Part shown: positions 1 through 10,197 of the stretch, piece after piece
Position numbering within the stretch: the first letter of the stretch is position 1
Layout of the letters: each line of letters starts with the position of its first letter
Source of the DNA: Dactylis glomerata
Lineage: Eukaryota; Streptophyta; Magnoliopsida; Poales; Poaceae
NCBI GenBank assembly: GCA_007115705.1
Contig: QXEO01000211.1
Span: forward strand, 2,417,599-2,481,598
Reading direction: 5' to 3'
DNA length: 64,000 nucleotides
Notes under the pieces: model-generated
What the model saw: only the letters and a program-made list of their open reading frames with translations
The model's database searches: none
What the model was told of the DNA's origin: nothing
Made by a program: the position numbers and the translations under genes

Positions 1-129
1 ATATTTTGCAGACAAAAATATATGCAATAATAAGCATATCACATTGTTTCAATCCCACGAGAGAATATATTTGCAGACAGCAAGATAATCAATAATAGTA
101 TCATCACATTATCTCAATCCCACGAGATA
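1..129. repeat. Two imperfect tandem copies of a ~65-bp AT-rich unit
   Basis: Two adjacent copies (about 1-64 and 65-129) each run from a TTTGCAGACA-type start to CTCAATCCCACGAGA or TTCAATCCCACGAGA. The first copy is cut by the window edge, so more copies may lie to the left. No coding signal is seen. Confidence 0.6.
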
Positions 130-2238
130 AAAACACTATGTAGAAATTTTGGACAGCACAAGAAAAACTAATACAATCTTTTAATCCATCATGAATATGC
201 ATGATTGCTTACAATGGTCCATACCATCAAACTGAACTTGCAATATCTCGGCAGTCTCTTGCATCACATCTGTTCCATTCCCATGCGATCTTGCAATCCT
301 GCCTCGACTTGATCAAAGAGCTATTCCAGCGACATCTTCCTATCAACCTCCTCTTCCAGAAGCTGAATAAACATGAATGAACATAGGTAGCATGTTCCAA
401 GCCTACATTCAAAATTTAAGCATACTAATTAGTAAATTATAGAAAACACTAAAGCTAATGCACAAGTGGAGATGATAGGCTTGTTTTATCCCTTTTATGA
501 ATTATCCAAAATGCATCTTGAGGTCATGCAAAATTTATTGGGTTGAGAGAAAAGGGAAGGGCATATCTCACCAAGAAAAGATGGCTGCATCACAAAATTA
601 ATCAGGTAAAGGTACTTACAAACAAAATTTTGGTGTGCAAATTTTAAAGTAGCAAAAAAAGTGGCACCTTAATTAACTCGGAATGTATGCACTATGTTTA
701 GTCTCAAGAGCTATCCATAGTCAAAACAAACAGAATTTTTGAAATTCAAACTGCATTCAGATTTCAGAGTAAACTTCGACATAGTGAGTGAGAGACATAC
801 AGTTAGTAAATTTGGGCTGTTTGACGTCTGCCAGATCCCAAACTTCTCAAAGTTTTAGCATGCACATTTCTCAAATGCAAGCAAATAGTAACTCGGGAAG
901 AGGGCTCACATGCTTTTCTGAATTACTACCAGCCTCACGTACAACTCAAAAATAACCTTAAGGGACATTCCTGGACAATCTAGCCATGGCAGCACATATG
1001 AGTGACTAAACACTCAGACCGCGGAGAATAAGCCACATATGCCTAGTCCAAACTTTAAAGATATTGCATCCCCGTTCTATAATCCACACATAAGAAGATG
1101 CATGACAGTTAGAAATCTTACAGGACATTTTCTAAAAAAAAAGACAAAACAGACACTCATGTCTTTAAAATGGGTTAGTGCACATGAATAAATAACAAAA
1201 CATTACTGGCCAGGAGACCATATTCTGGGCATGACCTGCTGGATGTGGAGCAACCAAGAAAAGAAGATTGTGGCAATGCCATCTTCAAGCTGTTGTATTC
1301 TGAAAAAGAAAAATCAGAGATTAAGACAACCCAATATCAGCTTAATAAAGTGATTTTAAGTAAAGATGCACATGATCTGCAGAAGAACATCTTTCGTAGC
1401 ATCCCTTGATGTATGAAATTATGTTAAGTAAAGATGCACAGGATCTACATGAAATGTACGAAACAGAAATAACAAATAATAATATTGCAACACAACATGA
1501 AATTGTTTCTACATGTACCTCATATTGAGAAAAGGAAGTAACTGGAGAGGGACTATTTTTCTAAGCCATGAGAGCTCATTCACCAAAAAGATGTTGCTAT
1601 GCAGTATAATATTAGATGCAGAGTGACTGTCATGGATGTGAGCAATTTATGAGCCAAGTGCAGCGGACCATCTTGGTCAGAGGACCCACTGAAAAGTGAA
1701 AATATATGGGAATCGACAGAAGATTATAAATAAAACTTTAGGCATAAGCTAGTGGCAAAGGTTTAATCCAACCGCTATATCAGTAAGATATTTGAGAATT
1801 TTTTCCTGTCCAAATAGAAATATAGATGGGCAGCTAACCTATAAATGGAGCTGCTTAAAGAGATAATATCCCCCAACAGAGAGAAACATAGTATACACAC
1901 ATAATTGTCATATAACCAAATATAAAAAAGGTCTGTTTTTACATAAACAATGCTTGACGATAAGCAAGCAGATTCAATATGGAACCTCTTCTGATATTTC
2001 AGGATTACCTCCTATAAATTTATTTTTTGTGTAATTCTCTTACTTGCACTTGGTGTATAACTGTATATCTAGCTTCAGTTTGCATGATCGCCTCATCCTT
2101 AATCTGCAAGTTAGAGAATGGGAAAATAGTCATTGCGTAGCATAATTTCATGCAGTACCAAACCAATCCAAGATGAGATCACACACAAAATCTCTCGAAC
2201 ATAATACATGGAAAAGAATGGGTTGCTCAATACTCACC
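130..2238 (-). other. AT-rich region with exon-like minus-strand segments, gene unrecognised
   Basis: No long ORF is present, but the minus strand shows several splice-like boundaries. A perfect donor CAG|GTGAGT sits at 2239/2238. A 60-nt open segment at 2103-2044 (reading IKDEAIMQTEARY and onwards) lies between a pyrimidine-tract acceptor ending CTTGCAG and a GTAAGAG donor. A 93-nt open segment lies at 1299-1207 after TTTTTCAG. A segment near 358 down to 230 after TTTATTCAG reads LLEEEVDRKMSLE and then hits a stop. These could be exons of a decayed gene or a non-coding transcript read leftward. Two frames are open in the 93-nt segment, so coding is not proven. The encoded peptides match no family I know. 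Confidence 0.3.
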
Positions 2239-2719
2239 TGTCTGGCTTTGTGGGATGGATCGGCATGTATCAACAGAAATCCATGAACTCCTCGCAGCCT
2301 CGCTGAAACATCCGGAAATCCAGGCTTCCATGCGTGAGAGGCTCCTTGTTGCCAGATCATGGAGGCATGAAGATGAAGTGGGGAAGTATGATTCGGGCCT
2401 CCATGCCCAGATCTCGGGCACCTATGCCCAAATCCAGGCTTCCACGATCCAGGTCATGTTGATGCTCTTGTTGGCGATTGACGATTGGCGATTTGGGGAA
2501 AGTGTCGGGCATCCATGTCCCTGAGACGTGTTGTGGCGGTGACGACCGGATCTGGTGGCCGATTTGAGGAGGTGCTGCAGGAGGGGCACCGGATACGTAG
2601 GAGAGGGTGGTCGCGGAGGAAGAACCACCATACAACAAAGTTAACGAGAATAGAAGGCAACGAACAGGGGAGTGAAATCAGCGAATTCCGCCCCACGGTG
2701 GAGGAAGGGCGGGGCCGAC
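2239..2719 (-). other. Moderately GC-rich segment between the Pur-alpha exon and a GTGAGT donor
   Basis: It holds short overlapping ORFs on both strands but none resembles Pur-alpha exon 2, which would be expected next in an intact gene. Imperfect repeats of a GAAGCCTGGATTT motif occur on the minus strand. It may be intron 1 plus an unrelated or exonised segment ending at the CAG|GTGAGT donor. No function can be assigned. Confidence 0.3.
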
Positions 2720-3053
2720 CTTGGTGTCGAGGCGGAGCTCCTTGCTGAAGACATCGCGCTCGTCGGTGCGGATGTAGTAGTCAAAGAGGTCGAGGAACCA
2801 GGCGACGTTGGCGATGGGCACGATGATGGTGGAGCGTGTGGTGGAGGTCTTCTCGGAGACCTTGAGGTACCTGCCTCGCGGGTTCTCCTTCAGATCGAAG
2901 TACAAGAGCTTGTGCTCGAACGTCGCTTCCTCCGCGTTGCTCCACGTCGCTCCCTCCGCCGCCGCTACCGCTGACGCCAACGGGGCCCTCCATGCCGCCT
3001 CCGCCGATGCCGATAGGGCCCACCATGCCTCCTCCTCCTCCGACGCGGTCCAT
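2720..3053 (-). pseudogene. Pur-alpha (PUR repeat) exon 1, frameshifted
   Basis: Plant Pur-alpha proteins bind purine-rich single-stranded DNA and RNA in the nucleus through three PUR repeats. Reading from the ATG at 3053, a glycine-rich N-terminus (MDRVGGGGGMVG and onwards to GGGGSDVE) matches the family's usual start. About 40 codons in, the reading frame changes: the first PUR repeat lies in another frame, with FDLKENPRGRYLKVSEK, TSTTRSTIIVP and WFLDLFDYYIRTDERD visible. It ends LRLDTK at 2720 directly before a GT (2719-2718), exactly where the family's first exon normally ends. The residues linking SDVE to EHK (normally about ELVSKTLQV) are degraded. Exon 2 (normally beginning VFYFDIGEN) is not found to the left within this window. 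It is therefore either a truncated gene fragment or exon 1 of a damaged gene with a very long intron. Family assignment is firm; functional status is probably dead. Confidence 0.75.
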
Positions 3054-3239
3054 GAGCGCCGCCGCCCGAGATTAGGGTTCTGAGCTCGAGCGGGTTTACC
3101 CCTGGAAAGGCGGGGGTCCAGAGCTAGGTTGAGGTGCAAAACGCCATCGAGCAGTTTTAATGTTGGCGGTGGCAAAGATGTAACATGATTGATATCCCAG
3201 GGGTATTTTCGTCAGTCACATGTTGTATGTCAAGTGGGT
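3054..3239. other. Upstream flank of the Pur-alpha exon
   Basis: This should hold the 5' UTR and proximal promoter of the Pur-alpha-like exon. It is GC-rich next to the ATG and turns AT-rich at about 3190, probably the edge of repeat sequence. No TATA box is obvious. Confidence 0.3.
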
Positions 3240-5243
3240 GGCTTCACCACCAACTCGAAACCAATAGTAAAGATTTTGCTATTTTATGAATGTTGTCAAC
3301 TTAATATATTATATGGAAACCTTACACCAAATTTTATTTGGGATTTTTTCAGCAGCACTTATATTATCTTTATGCCCTCTAATGTCATTCATTCTAGAAA
3401 AGAGATGAGAAAATGTTTTGTGGTGAAGTTTTTTTCACAGGGAATGAATAATCTTCAAGCAAGCAGTTATCTAATAATGGACAACACCATAAGCTTGGGG
3501 GACCCCATGGAACCCCCCTGGACCTTTCAACTTCTGGGTTTGAATACTATTCCAACTTTGTTTTTCTAGGACAATTTTACTTCTGCATAAACTTGGATAG
3601 TCCGTGTCTAGTTTTTAGTTTTTAGTGTGCATCTTTTGTTTTGAATAAATGGGCCAGCACCTATAAGCATGATTAGCATTTGTGAGAAATCTATTGGAGA
3701 AAATAAAAGTTTAGTTGGGAAGGAAAGGGAGATAGCAATGCAAGTAATGCTTATGTTCCATGGTTCATGTGCTTTGATTGAATAGTAATTTGCTAGTGCC
3801 ATATTTAGTGATGTTTCATCTTTGCATATTGATGGTTAACTTTGAGTTACTTGGTTCGTTAATAAATGTGTAGCATTATAGATATTATGCATGCTTGTGA
3901 CATTATACCTTTCCAATGGCCAAGAAAAGAAGAAAAGAAAAACACAAGCAAACACTTGTATATAAAAATGCCTTGAGCCATACTTCTCTGAAAAATCTCC
4001 ACCATACCTACCAACATAGCAAAAATGCCATTCCAAGTATAGTATATGTGCCATGTCTTTGCATTCAAAATCATACTTCTTTTTATTGTGCAATTCGAAG
4101 CTCATGGGAAAAGTAGCAGTCTACGGTGGAGTTCATTTATGTAAGTTGCATGTTTGCCAATGGCGGAGCTAGCATGTAGTAATTGGGTTCACATGAACCC
4201 AATAAAATTGGATTGATCTCTTTACAATTACACATGTTTAGTGATTATACCTATATTGAATTCTAGTCTTACAAAGCAGTGAACCCAACAAAAAAATGTT
4301 GTAGCTCCGCCTCTGATGTTTACCATTTTGCTAGTTGGGGTTAAGTCAAACCATGCTGTCATGGAACAAAACTTTCAACGTTTAATATGTTGTTGTCATA
4401 CACCTTGGGTTATGGATATATTTTTGTTGTGAAAGAGTGGAGGTTATCATGCTACAGATTTGAGTGTGCATATTTGTTAGAGAAGAGCATTGGGCCGTTA
4501 ACCGAGACCATGCCTAATCATGGTAGAAGTTTCAGCATGGTCTTCTTCATTAGCTTATACAAGTTTAATTTACTACTTATTTGGTACTTTAAGAGGATTT
4601 CATTTGTCTGTTATCCTATCGTTGCGGTATGTATTGCCTTTGCAAAAAGATGAAAATCCAAAATGCACTGTGTACAAGTGGCAGGGAGGTACCCCTTTGC
4701 GAGCACTTGGTTAAAACAGTATGCACACAATGAAAATCTATGGTAATTATAAAGTTGAGTAGTGCATGGTGGAAGGTACTATTAACAACGGGGTGTGAGA
4801 CTTACAACTAGTAAATAGTTGATCATGTGAACCATATTTGCTCTTCACTACCGTTGACTTGGGTTGCACAATTCTAAAATTTATTTTCTCTTTAGCATCA
4901 AAGCTTGGCACATATATTCCCTACTTAATTTAAGTGGCTACTTGTTAAAAAGAAAATAAAAGAGAAGAAATAAATAAAAATTCCAAAGCACATGCACTTG
5001 CATGTTTAATGTCCATAGTACTTTCATTTGGTTTTGCACTTTGTTAATGATTATTGGACATCATTGAGTTGAATTAGATGTACCACTTGATATCTCATTT
5101 GCTTGTTAATGTACATTAAAGTTTGAATCATTGATCATATGTAATACTACTTGTTATTTTCATAGAAGCAATAAACTCCAAAGTCGTTGTTTAGTTTTGT
5201 CACCTTCATACTCGAGTACGAGCATGGGTTAAGCTTGGGGAGT
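3240..5243 (+). mobile_element. E1: 3' internal part of a non-autonomous LTR retrotransposon
   Basis: This non-coding stretch shares blocks with the internal 3' region of O. For example 4330-4380 and 4480-4530 resemble 28530-28570 and 28680-28730, and both contain a GGAGGTACCCC block. It ends at 5210-5243 with an ACTCGAG...GAGCA...GTTAAGCTTGGGGA tract, the same tract found directly before the 3' LTRs of M, N2, O and P. The left boundary and 5' LTR are not seen; they may be deleted. No gag or pol ORF is visible. Confidence 0.55.
4159..4315. mobile_element. Small MITE, possibly Mutator-like
   Basis: About 157 bp with inverted ends: GGCGGAGCTA at 4162-4171 and its exact complement TAGCTCCGCC at 4302-4311. 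The flanks ATGTTTGCC (4150-4158) and ATGTTTACC (4316-4324) agree at 8 of 9 positions, which would fit a 9-bp Mutator-type target duplication. There is no coding capacity. It lies within E1. Confidence 0.5.
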
Positions 5244-5818
5244 TGATGCATGTAAAATTCATGCATGAACTTTGTAGTTTATTGATGCATATTCAAACAT
5301 ATTTAGATGTTATAATCATGATTTGCATTGATTTAGGGGAATTTCCAATTAATCCCCTATTTTTTTGGATTTAACTGTCTTTGGCAGAAAACGTTTTTTA
5401 GCTATGGGAGTCGGAGAAAGGCAAGGTCAAAGAGCACGGCTTGGAAATTTTGAGGAGAACATTTTGAGCTAAAGTGGGCCACCAGTGGACCACCTGGTCG
5501 GAAAATAGACCCGGTGCCACGGGCTGGAAGGGAGGCCGTGCCACCTGGGCTCGCTTGGGAATGGGTCGTCGGTTGACCCTCTCCTTCGTTGCACGCCTTT
5601 ATATACTGAAAAAACCCTATTTCCCAAGGTGGCAGAATTTGACGAGGTCCAGAGCGTCACCGGCATCACGATCCTCATTTTCGAAGGCTACAGGATCCCG
5701 ATCTCCACTCCGGAGAGGGGGATTTTGAGGGCTTCTTCATCACCATCGTCACCGCCACTGTCTCCATCCACCATGTGCTTGTTCTTCATCACCATGTGTG
5801 ATTAATCCTGTGTAGGCA

Positions 5819-6339
5819 TGATAAGGATCACGCCGGTGATCCTTGGAGTTTTGTCCCGATCTTTCACAGCGAGTTTACCACAATAGTAATCTTCCAATAA
5901 CGCAAAGAACGTCACCTGAAGAAGAGGAACGAATCCAGAAAGCAACATGATGAAGATCACCATGCCTCAAACCATAGCTCGATAATCCTTGATGACGCAA
6001 GAACCCTCGCAGCAATCTTTATTGGATAACATGGCAGCATCGTTTCCCTGGAGGCATGATACACGGTGGAGCACATGATAGTTTTAGACTAAACAACTTA
6101 ACTCCCCTAAACCCTAGATGGCTGGCCTCCTTATATAGATGGCCAGAAAACTATTGGGCTTGGACAGGCCCAAACCCAAAACAGGGAATAACATGAACAC
6201 AACTATAAATTATTGACACAACTTTAGACTAAATTATTACATATCGTAGGTCATCCTAGCGTGCCAATCTTCAATGAGCTGCCCTCATCTTGGTGGAGTC
6301 CTGAAATTAGGCTTCACATCCTCCTTCGTGCCCATATCA
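5819..6339 (-). repeat. T1 3' LTR
   Basis: 521 bp. In the element's direction it runs from TGATATGGGC to CCTTATCA. A TATATAA box (minus strand, 6131-6137) is conserved in the other LTRs of this family. Confidence 0.9.
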
Positions 6340-6352
6340 TCCTCCCCCCCTT
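6340..6352 (-). other. T1 polypurine tract
   Basis: Reads AAGGGGGGGAGGA on the minus strand and directly abuts the 3' LTR, as expected for the plus-strand DNA primer. The same tract stands before the 3' LTR of T2. Confidence 0.85.
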
Positions 6353-6482
6353 CAAAAAGCATTGTCCCCAACGCTTGAGGGTCTGCTCGAACGGGTGGCA
6401 GAATATCAACAATAGCACCACGCATATTCGCCATCTTTAAGTATTGCTTGCCTTCCTGACCATATCCTCCCTCTTGGCCTGC

Positions 6483-6788
6483 TCAACTTGATACAGCCCT
6501 GGGTGGTTGCACCTCTTTTCTTTGACAAATGAACTTGTACTTAGGCGCATCCACCTTCTTCTTCTCAATCCGTGCTGGAACCATGCGTTGCTGAACATGA
6601 ACCTGCTCAGCACGACCCTGCAAAGTAGTAATGCCTGGGCCACACAACTGAGGAACACGTCCATCCTTGCCTTTGTGCACACGTACCGCTGTTCCAACAA
6701 AACGTTTCCGAGGTGTTCTCACGAAACTTTGGCTAACTACCCGCGGCACCATATGCACCGGAACATGATCAGCACCACCGTCATCGGT
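6483..6788 (-). pseudogene. T1 ORF continuation after the TAG
   Basis: In the same frame as the 442-aa ORF, about 100 codons follow the TAG. They include VPRVVSQSFVRTPRKRF and a basic tail ending PPRAVSS before TGA. They align without gaps to T2 around 39650-39950. This shows that the stop at 6789 is a lesion and not the natural end. Confidence 0.75.
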
Positions 6789-8117
6789 CTAAACACCCAT
6801 GTCAACACGAACTGGAAGTGGAACACATGCTGACATATCCTTCCCTTCATCAATATGAGGCTTGACTTCAACTGGCTTGTCACAAACAAGAACAACTGGC
6901 TTGCCATCTACAGGCTTGGCTGAAACAATATCACCACCGATGCTTTTCGCATCATGCTCCTCATGCTGCACCTTAGCTAGCCCTGGTTGTGACTTAGCTT
7001 TATGCAACTTCTCCTTGCGAACCACCAACACGACATCAGACTTGATTTGATCATCTCTCATAGGCTTCAAAGTCTGTTGTTTGCCATCATTCACAAAAGA
7101 ATATGTATTTGCTCTCCCAGCATGCATAGCGTTGCGATCATACTGCCATGGACGTCCAAGTAACAACCCACACACCTCCAATGGCAACATATCGCATTCC
7201 ACCTCATCAACATAGTCATCAACTGTAAATGGCACACGCACCTTGTGAGTAATCTTCAGCATACCACAGCTATTAACCCACTCAACATGCCTCGGTTCTG
7301 GAATACGCCATGTGGATAAACCCAAATCCTCCACAACTGACTTGCTAATACCATTACAGTAACTACCACTGTCAATCATCAACTTGCATGCTTTGCCTTT
7401 GATTATGCACTGCGCCTGAAATAAATTCCATCGCTGGCCTCTAACCGCTGTCATACAAGTCTCATCATGTACTCTTTTGAGTTGCATATTCAGCCCACTC
7501 AATGGTACAACCTCCTCCATGACATCCCGGACAACATCAGCCTTGACAACATCAACCGCTGACAATTCAGAAATCGTGGCTGCCACCTTGCTAACTGTCG
7601 GCAATGAAACAACTATCAACTTCTCATGAGTAGTCACAGCTATCGCGACCTTTGGTATAGGAGCTATGCTCTTGCCAACATCCGCGAGCCGATGTATAAC
7701 CTTGGGTGGCTGCCTAATTATTTCCACAGGTACCACCATGGTACTAGAAGGTATAAAGCACTCTCGTAGAAATTTCCTAAAATCCGCCCAAGTTGCAGAG
7801 GTAATGCTCTTCTCCCGCAACGCTTTATGCCACCAACTGTATAGCTTGTCATCCACGCGTCGATCTGCAAGAGCCAAACGTGTAGAATTATTCATGTTGT
7901 GATCATAGGTAGCACATCTGTAGAAACCCTGTAGCATATGATGTTCCCATACCTCAAACTCTTCAGTTGTTGCATCGTTGGTCAGTTGCCAATTGATCTC
8001 AGATTCATCATATGCTAAAACATCGTCCAGCAGGTCAAGATAGTCATTGAAAATATCGCTAGATTTCTTGCCACTGCGACATCTATAGCCATAATAATCA
8101 CCCGGAAAAGAATCCAT
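6789..8117 (-). CDS. T1 gag-protease polyprotein, 442 aa to a premature TAG
   Basis: The start is ATG at 8117 (MDSFPGDYYGYRCRSGKKSS). Residues about 1-130 form a gag-like domain (SWWHKAL, WADFRKFLRECF). After a variable linker comes a retroviral-type aspartic protease. CKLMIDSGSYCNG carries the active-site Asp at residue 249, and VCGLLLGRPWQYDRNAMH forms the C-terminal part of the fold. Such proteins assemble particles and cut themselves; here pol is absent. The 442-aa frame ends at TAG 6789-6791, where T2 has CAG. The same frame then runs open to TGA at 6483, where T2 has CGA. The family protein was thus probably longer, ending near the polypurine tract. No zinc knuckle is seen. The closest known proteases are those of Ty3/gypsy elements. 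Confidence 0.85.
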   Translation of the reverse strand: MDSFPGDYYGYRCRSGKKSSDIFNDYLDLLDDVLAYDESEINWQLTNDATTEEFEVWEHHMLQGFYRCATYDHNMNNSTRLALADRRVDDKLYSWWHKALREKSITSATWADFRKFLRECFIPSSTMVVPVEIIRQPPKVIHRLADVGKSIAPIPKVAIAVTTHEKLIVVSLPTVSKVAATISELSAVDVVKADVVRDVMEEVVPLSGLNMQLKRVHDETCMTAVRGQRWNLFQAQCIIKGKACKLMIDSGSYCNGISKSVVEDLGLSTWRIPEPRHVEWVNSCGMLKITHKVRVPFTVDDYVDEVECDMLPLEVCGLLLGRPWQYDRNAMHAGRANTYSFVNDGKQQTLKPMRDDQIKSDVVLVVRKEKLHKAKSQPGLAKVQHEEHDAKSIGGDIVSAKPVDGKPVVLVCDKPVEVKPHIDEGKDMSACVPLPVRVDMGV

Positions 8118-9645
8118 CGTAGTACTATTTTATCCCAGCCGTCACTAATCCGAAATATCTTGTGTTACTCCTAGTGATCTATCACATAAAAATCTGCAAA
8201 AATCCTATGCAAACAGAAGCAAAATAGTCGTAACTGAGAGCTGACAGAGGCGGGTGAGGCACACAGGAGATGCAGGCGCGCGGGGCGCCAGGGGGCAGAC
8301 ACTCTCCACTCCTGGGCGAGCTCGAGTCCTGGCAAAGGAAACAAGGTGCACACGCCTCTCTCGACCGGCCGAAGGAAACAAGGTGACTTCCTATGGACAC
8401 GAGGAAACAAGGCGAACCAAACTGGGGCGAGCGATCCCTGGAACACCATGCGCGATCGCCAGGGACGCGGGGCAGTTGGGCCAGCCCACGATGGCGGCCA
8501 AACTGGCGAGCGTGGCTCGCGCGGGGCAAGCGAAAGCGTGGCCTGCGGGCAATCCCTATGCTCCGACCAGGTCGGAGCGGGACGCCGCTCCGCACACCCC
8601 CAGGTGGTTGTGGGCCCAGCCCATTTACCGTGTACTGGAAGGTGAGCGTGTACTGGGAGGCATCGGGGTTATCTTCTTCGAGGCTGCGGGGTGTAAGGTC
8701 ATCGACGCTGGAGATGGAGGGGATGCAATGAGGCGGCGGCGCCATGAAGCCGCCGATGCCGCGGCTGGCCGCGGTGGAGGCGGCGGAGCAAGCTCAGGAT
8801 CTTAGGGTTTGGGGGGGGGTCTTAGGGTTTGGGGGTGGGGAGCTCGCCGGCGTCGGTGATGGAGGCTACCGGAGGGGGGTTAGAGGGATGGTCTGGGCGG
8901 CGGTCGACCGGTGGCGGGGGAGATTTGAGGAGGGCGGGGTGGTAAGGCGCGCGTGGGAGCACCGCCGGCCATGGGCGGCGGTGGCCGGCGGTTCGGTCGG
9001 TGGCGGGGGCGGGGGAGATGGAGGAAGACGACGGTAGTGATGGCGGGAGAGAGAAAGGAAGCTGGTGGCTGACGACAGTGGCGGCGGCGGCGGCTCGAGG
9101 GAGAAGACGACTACGAGGAAGACGAAGGGAGTGTCGGGGTCGGCCCATAAAAGGTGTGCGGTGTCTCCCCCGCTCCGCACAGGGTGGAGTATAGGAGCAC
9201 CCGGCTCGCGCGCGGGGGTAGAGCGCTCGTACGAGAGGGCATAGACTGTCTCCGTAACCAGGCGCGGGGCAATCCGCCTGCTGTGTTTTTTTTAGCTCGA
9301 TCGGATCTGGCAAAAGTTGACTATCCAAACTGGGAATAAAACAAACTTTTCTTCCATCAAATTCGGATCTGAGTGCACCACCTTACCTAACGTGGATTGC
9401 TTGACTCGGAGCAGATTGAAATCTCGAAAAGCGACCGAGATCTCGGTAGCCTGCTGTATGACGCGATCAGCCCGACAACTCCGACGAGACCAACGTGAAT
9501 TCCGACAAAATAATCCGATATGAAAACCTTCAAATCCGATCTGCCTTTGAAGAACAATCACCAACCAATCTGATCTAAAAACTGCCGGTGAAGAACAATC
9601 CGCAGATCAATCAACAGAAAATACTCGCAGTGATAAACCGAGTAA
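8118..9645 (-). other. T1 5' leader with a GC-rich segment
   Basis: This is the untranslated leader between the primer site and the gag ATG. The ends match the T2 leader: the block near 9600-9640 matches 37616-37670, and the last ~100 nt before the ATG match. About 8230-9250 is strongly GC-rich and much longer than in T2. It includes two tandem CTTAGGGTTTGGGGG copies at 8801-8835. ORFs on both strands there have low-complexity composition and no known domain. It may be a captured genomic piece. Confidence 0.55.
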
Positions 9646-9655
9646 TCTGATACCA
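9646..9655 (-). other. T1 primer binding site (tRNA-iMet type)
   Basis: The minus strand reads TGGTATCAGA two bases after the 5' LTR end, matching the complement of the initiator-methionine tRNA 3' end. Confidence 0.8.
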
Positions 9656-9657
9656 CA

Positions 9658-10197
9658 TGATAAGGATCACGCCGGTGATCCTTGGAGTTTTGTCCCGATC
9701 TTTCACAGCGAGTTTACCATGATAGAAAACTTCCAATAACGCAAAGAACGTCACCTGAAGAAGGAGAATGAATCCAGCAAGCAACATGATGAAGATCACC
9801 ACGCCTCAAACCACAGCTCGATAATCCTTGATGATGCAAGAACCCTCGCAGCAATCTTTATTGGATAACATGGCGCGCCGTTTCCCTGGAGGGATGATAC
9901 ACGATGGAGCACATGATAGTTTTAGACTAAACAACTGAACTCCCCTAAATCCTAGACGGCTGCCCTCCTTATATAGATGTCCAGAAAACTATCGGGCTTG
10001 GACAGGCCCAAACCCAAAACACGGAATAACATATACACAACTATAAATTATTGACACAACCTTAGACTAAATTATTACACACCGTAGGTCATCCTGGCGT
10101 GCAAATCTTCAATGAGCTGCCCTCATCTTCAATGAGCTGCCCTCATCTTGGTGGAGTCTGGAAATTAGTCTTCACCTCCTCCTTCGTGCCCATATCA
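9658..10197 (-). repeat. T1 5' LTR
   Basis: 540 bp, similar to the 3' LTR throughout. It contains a TATATAA box (minus, 9969-9975). It is longer than its partner mainly because a 20-bp unit starting ATCTTCAATG is duplicated in tandem at 10105-10144. Confidence 0.9.

Larger units (their letters stand above)
5819..10197 (-). mobile_element. T1: non-autonomous gag-protease LTR retrotransposon
   Basis: A complete 4379-bp element in minus orientation. Its ends read TGATAAGG and CCATATCA on the plus strand, and it is flanked by the exact 5-bp duplication AGGCA (5814-5818 and 10198-10202). It has two LTRs, an initiator-Met tRNA primer site, a polypurine tract and a single gag-protease ORF. There is no reverse transcriptase, RNase H or integrase, so it must move in trans. 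T2 at 37466-40652 is a second copy of the same family. Confidence 0.9.

Noticed and set aside
8182..9328. Long GC-rich ORFs on both strands as host genes
   Set aside because: They overlap each other in several frames, have low-complexity Pro/Ser/Arg/Gly composition, show no domain, and lie inside the T1 leader.
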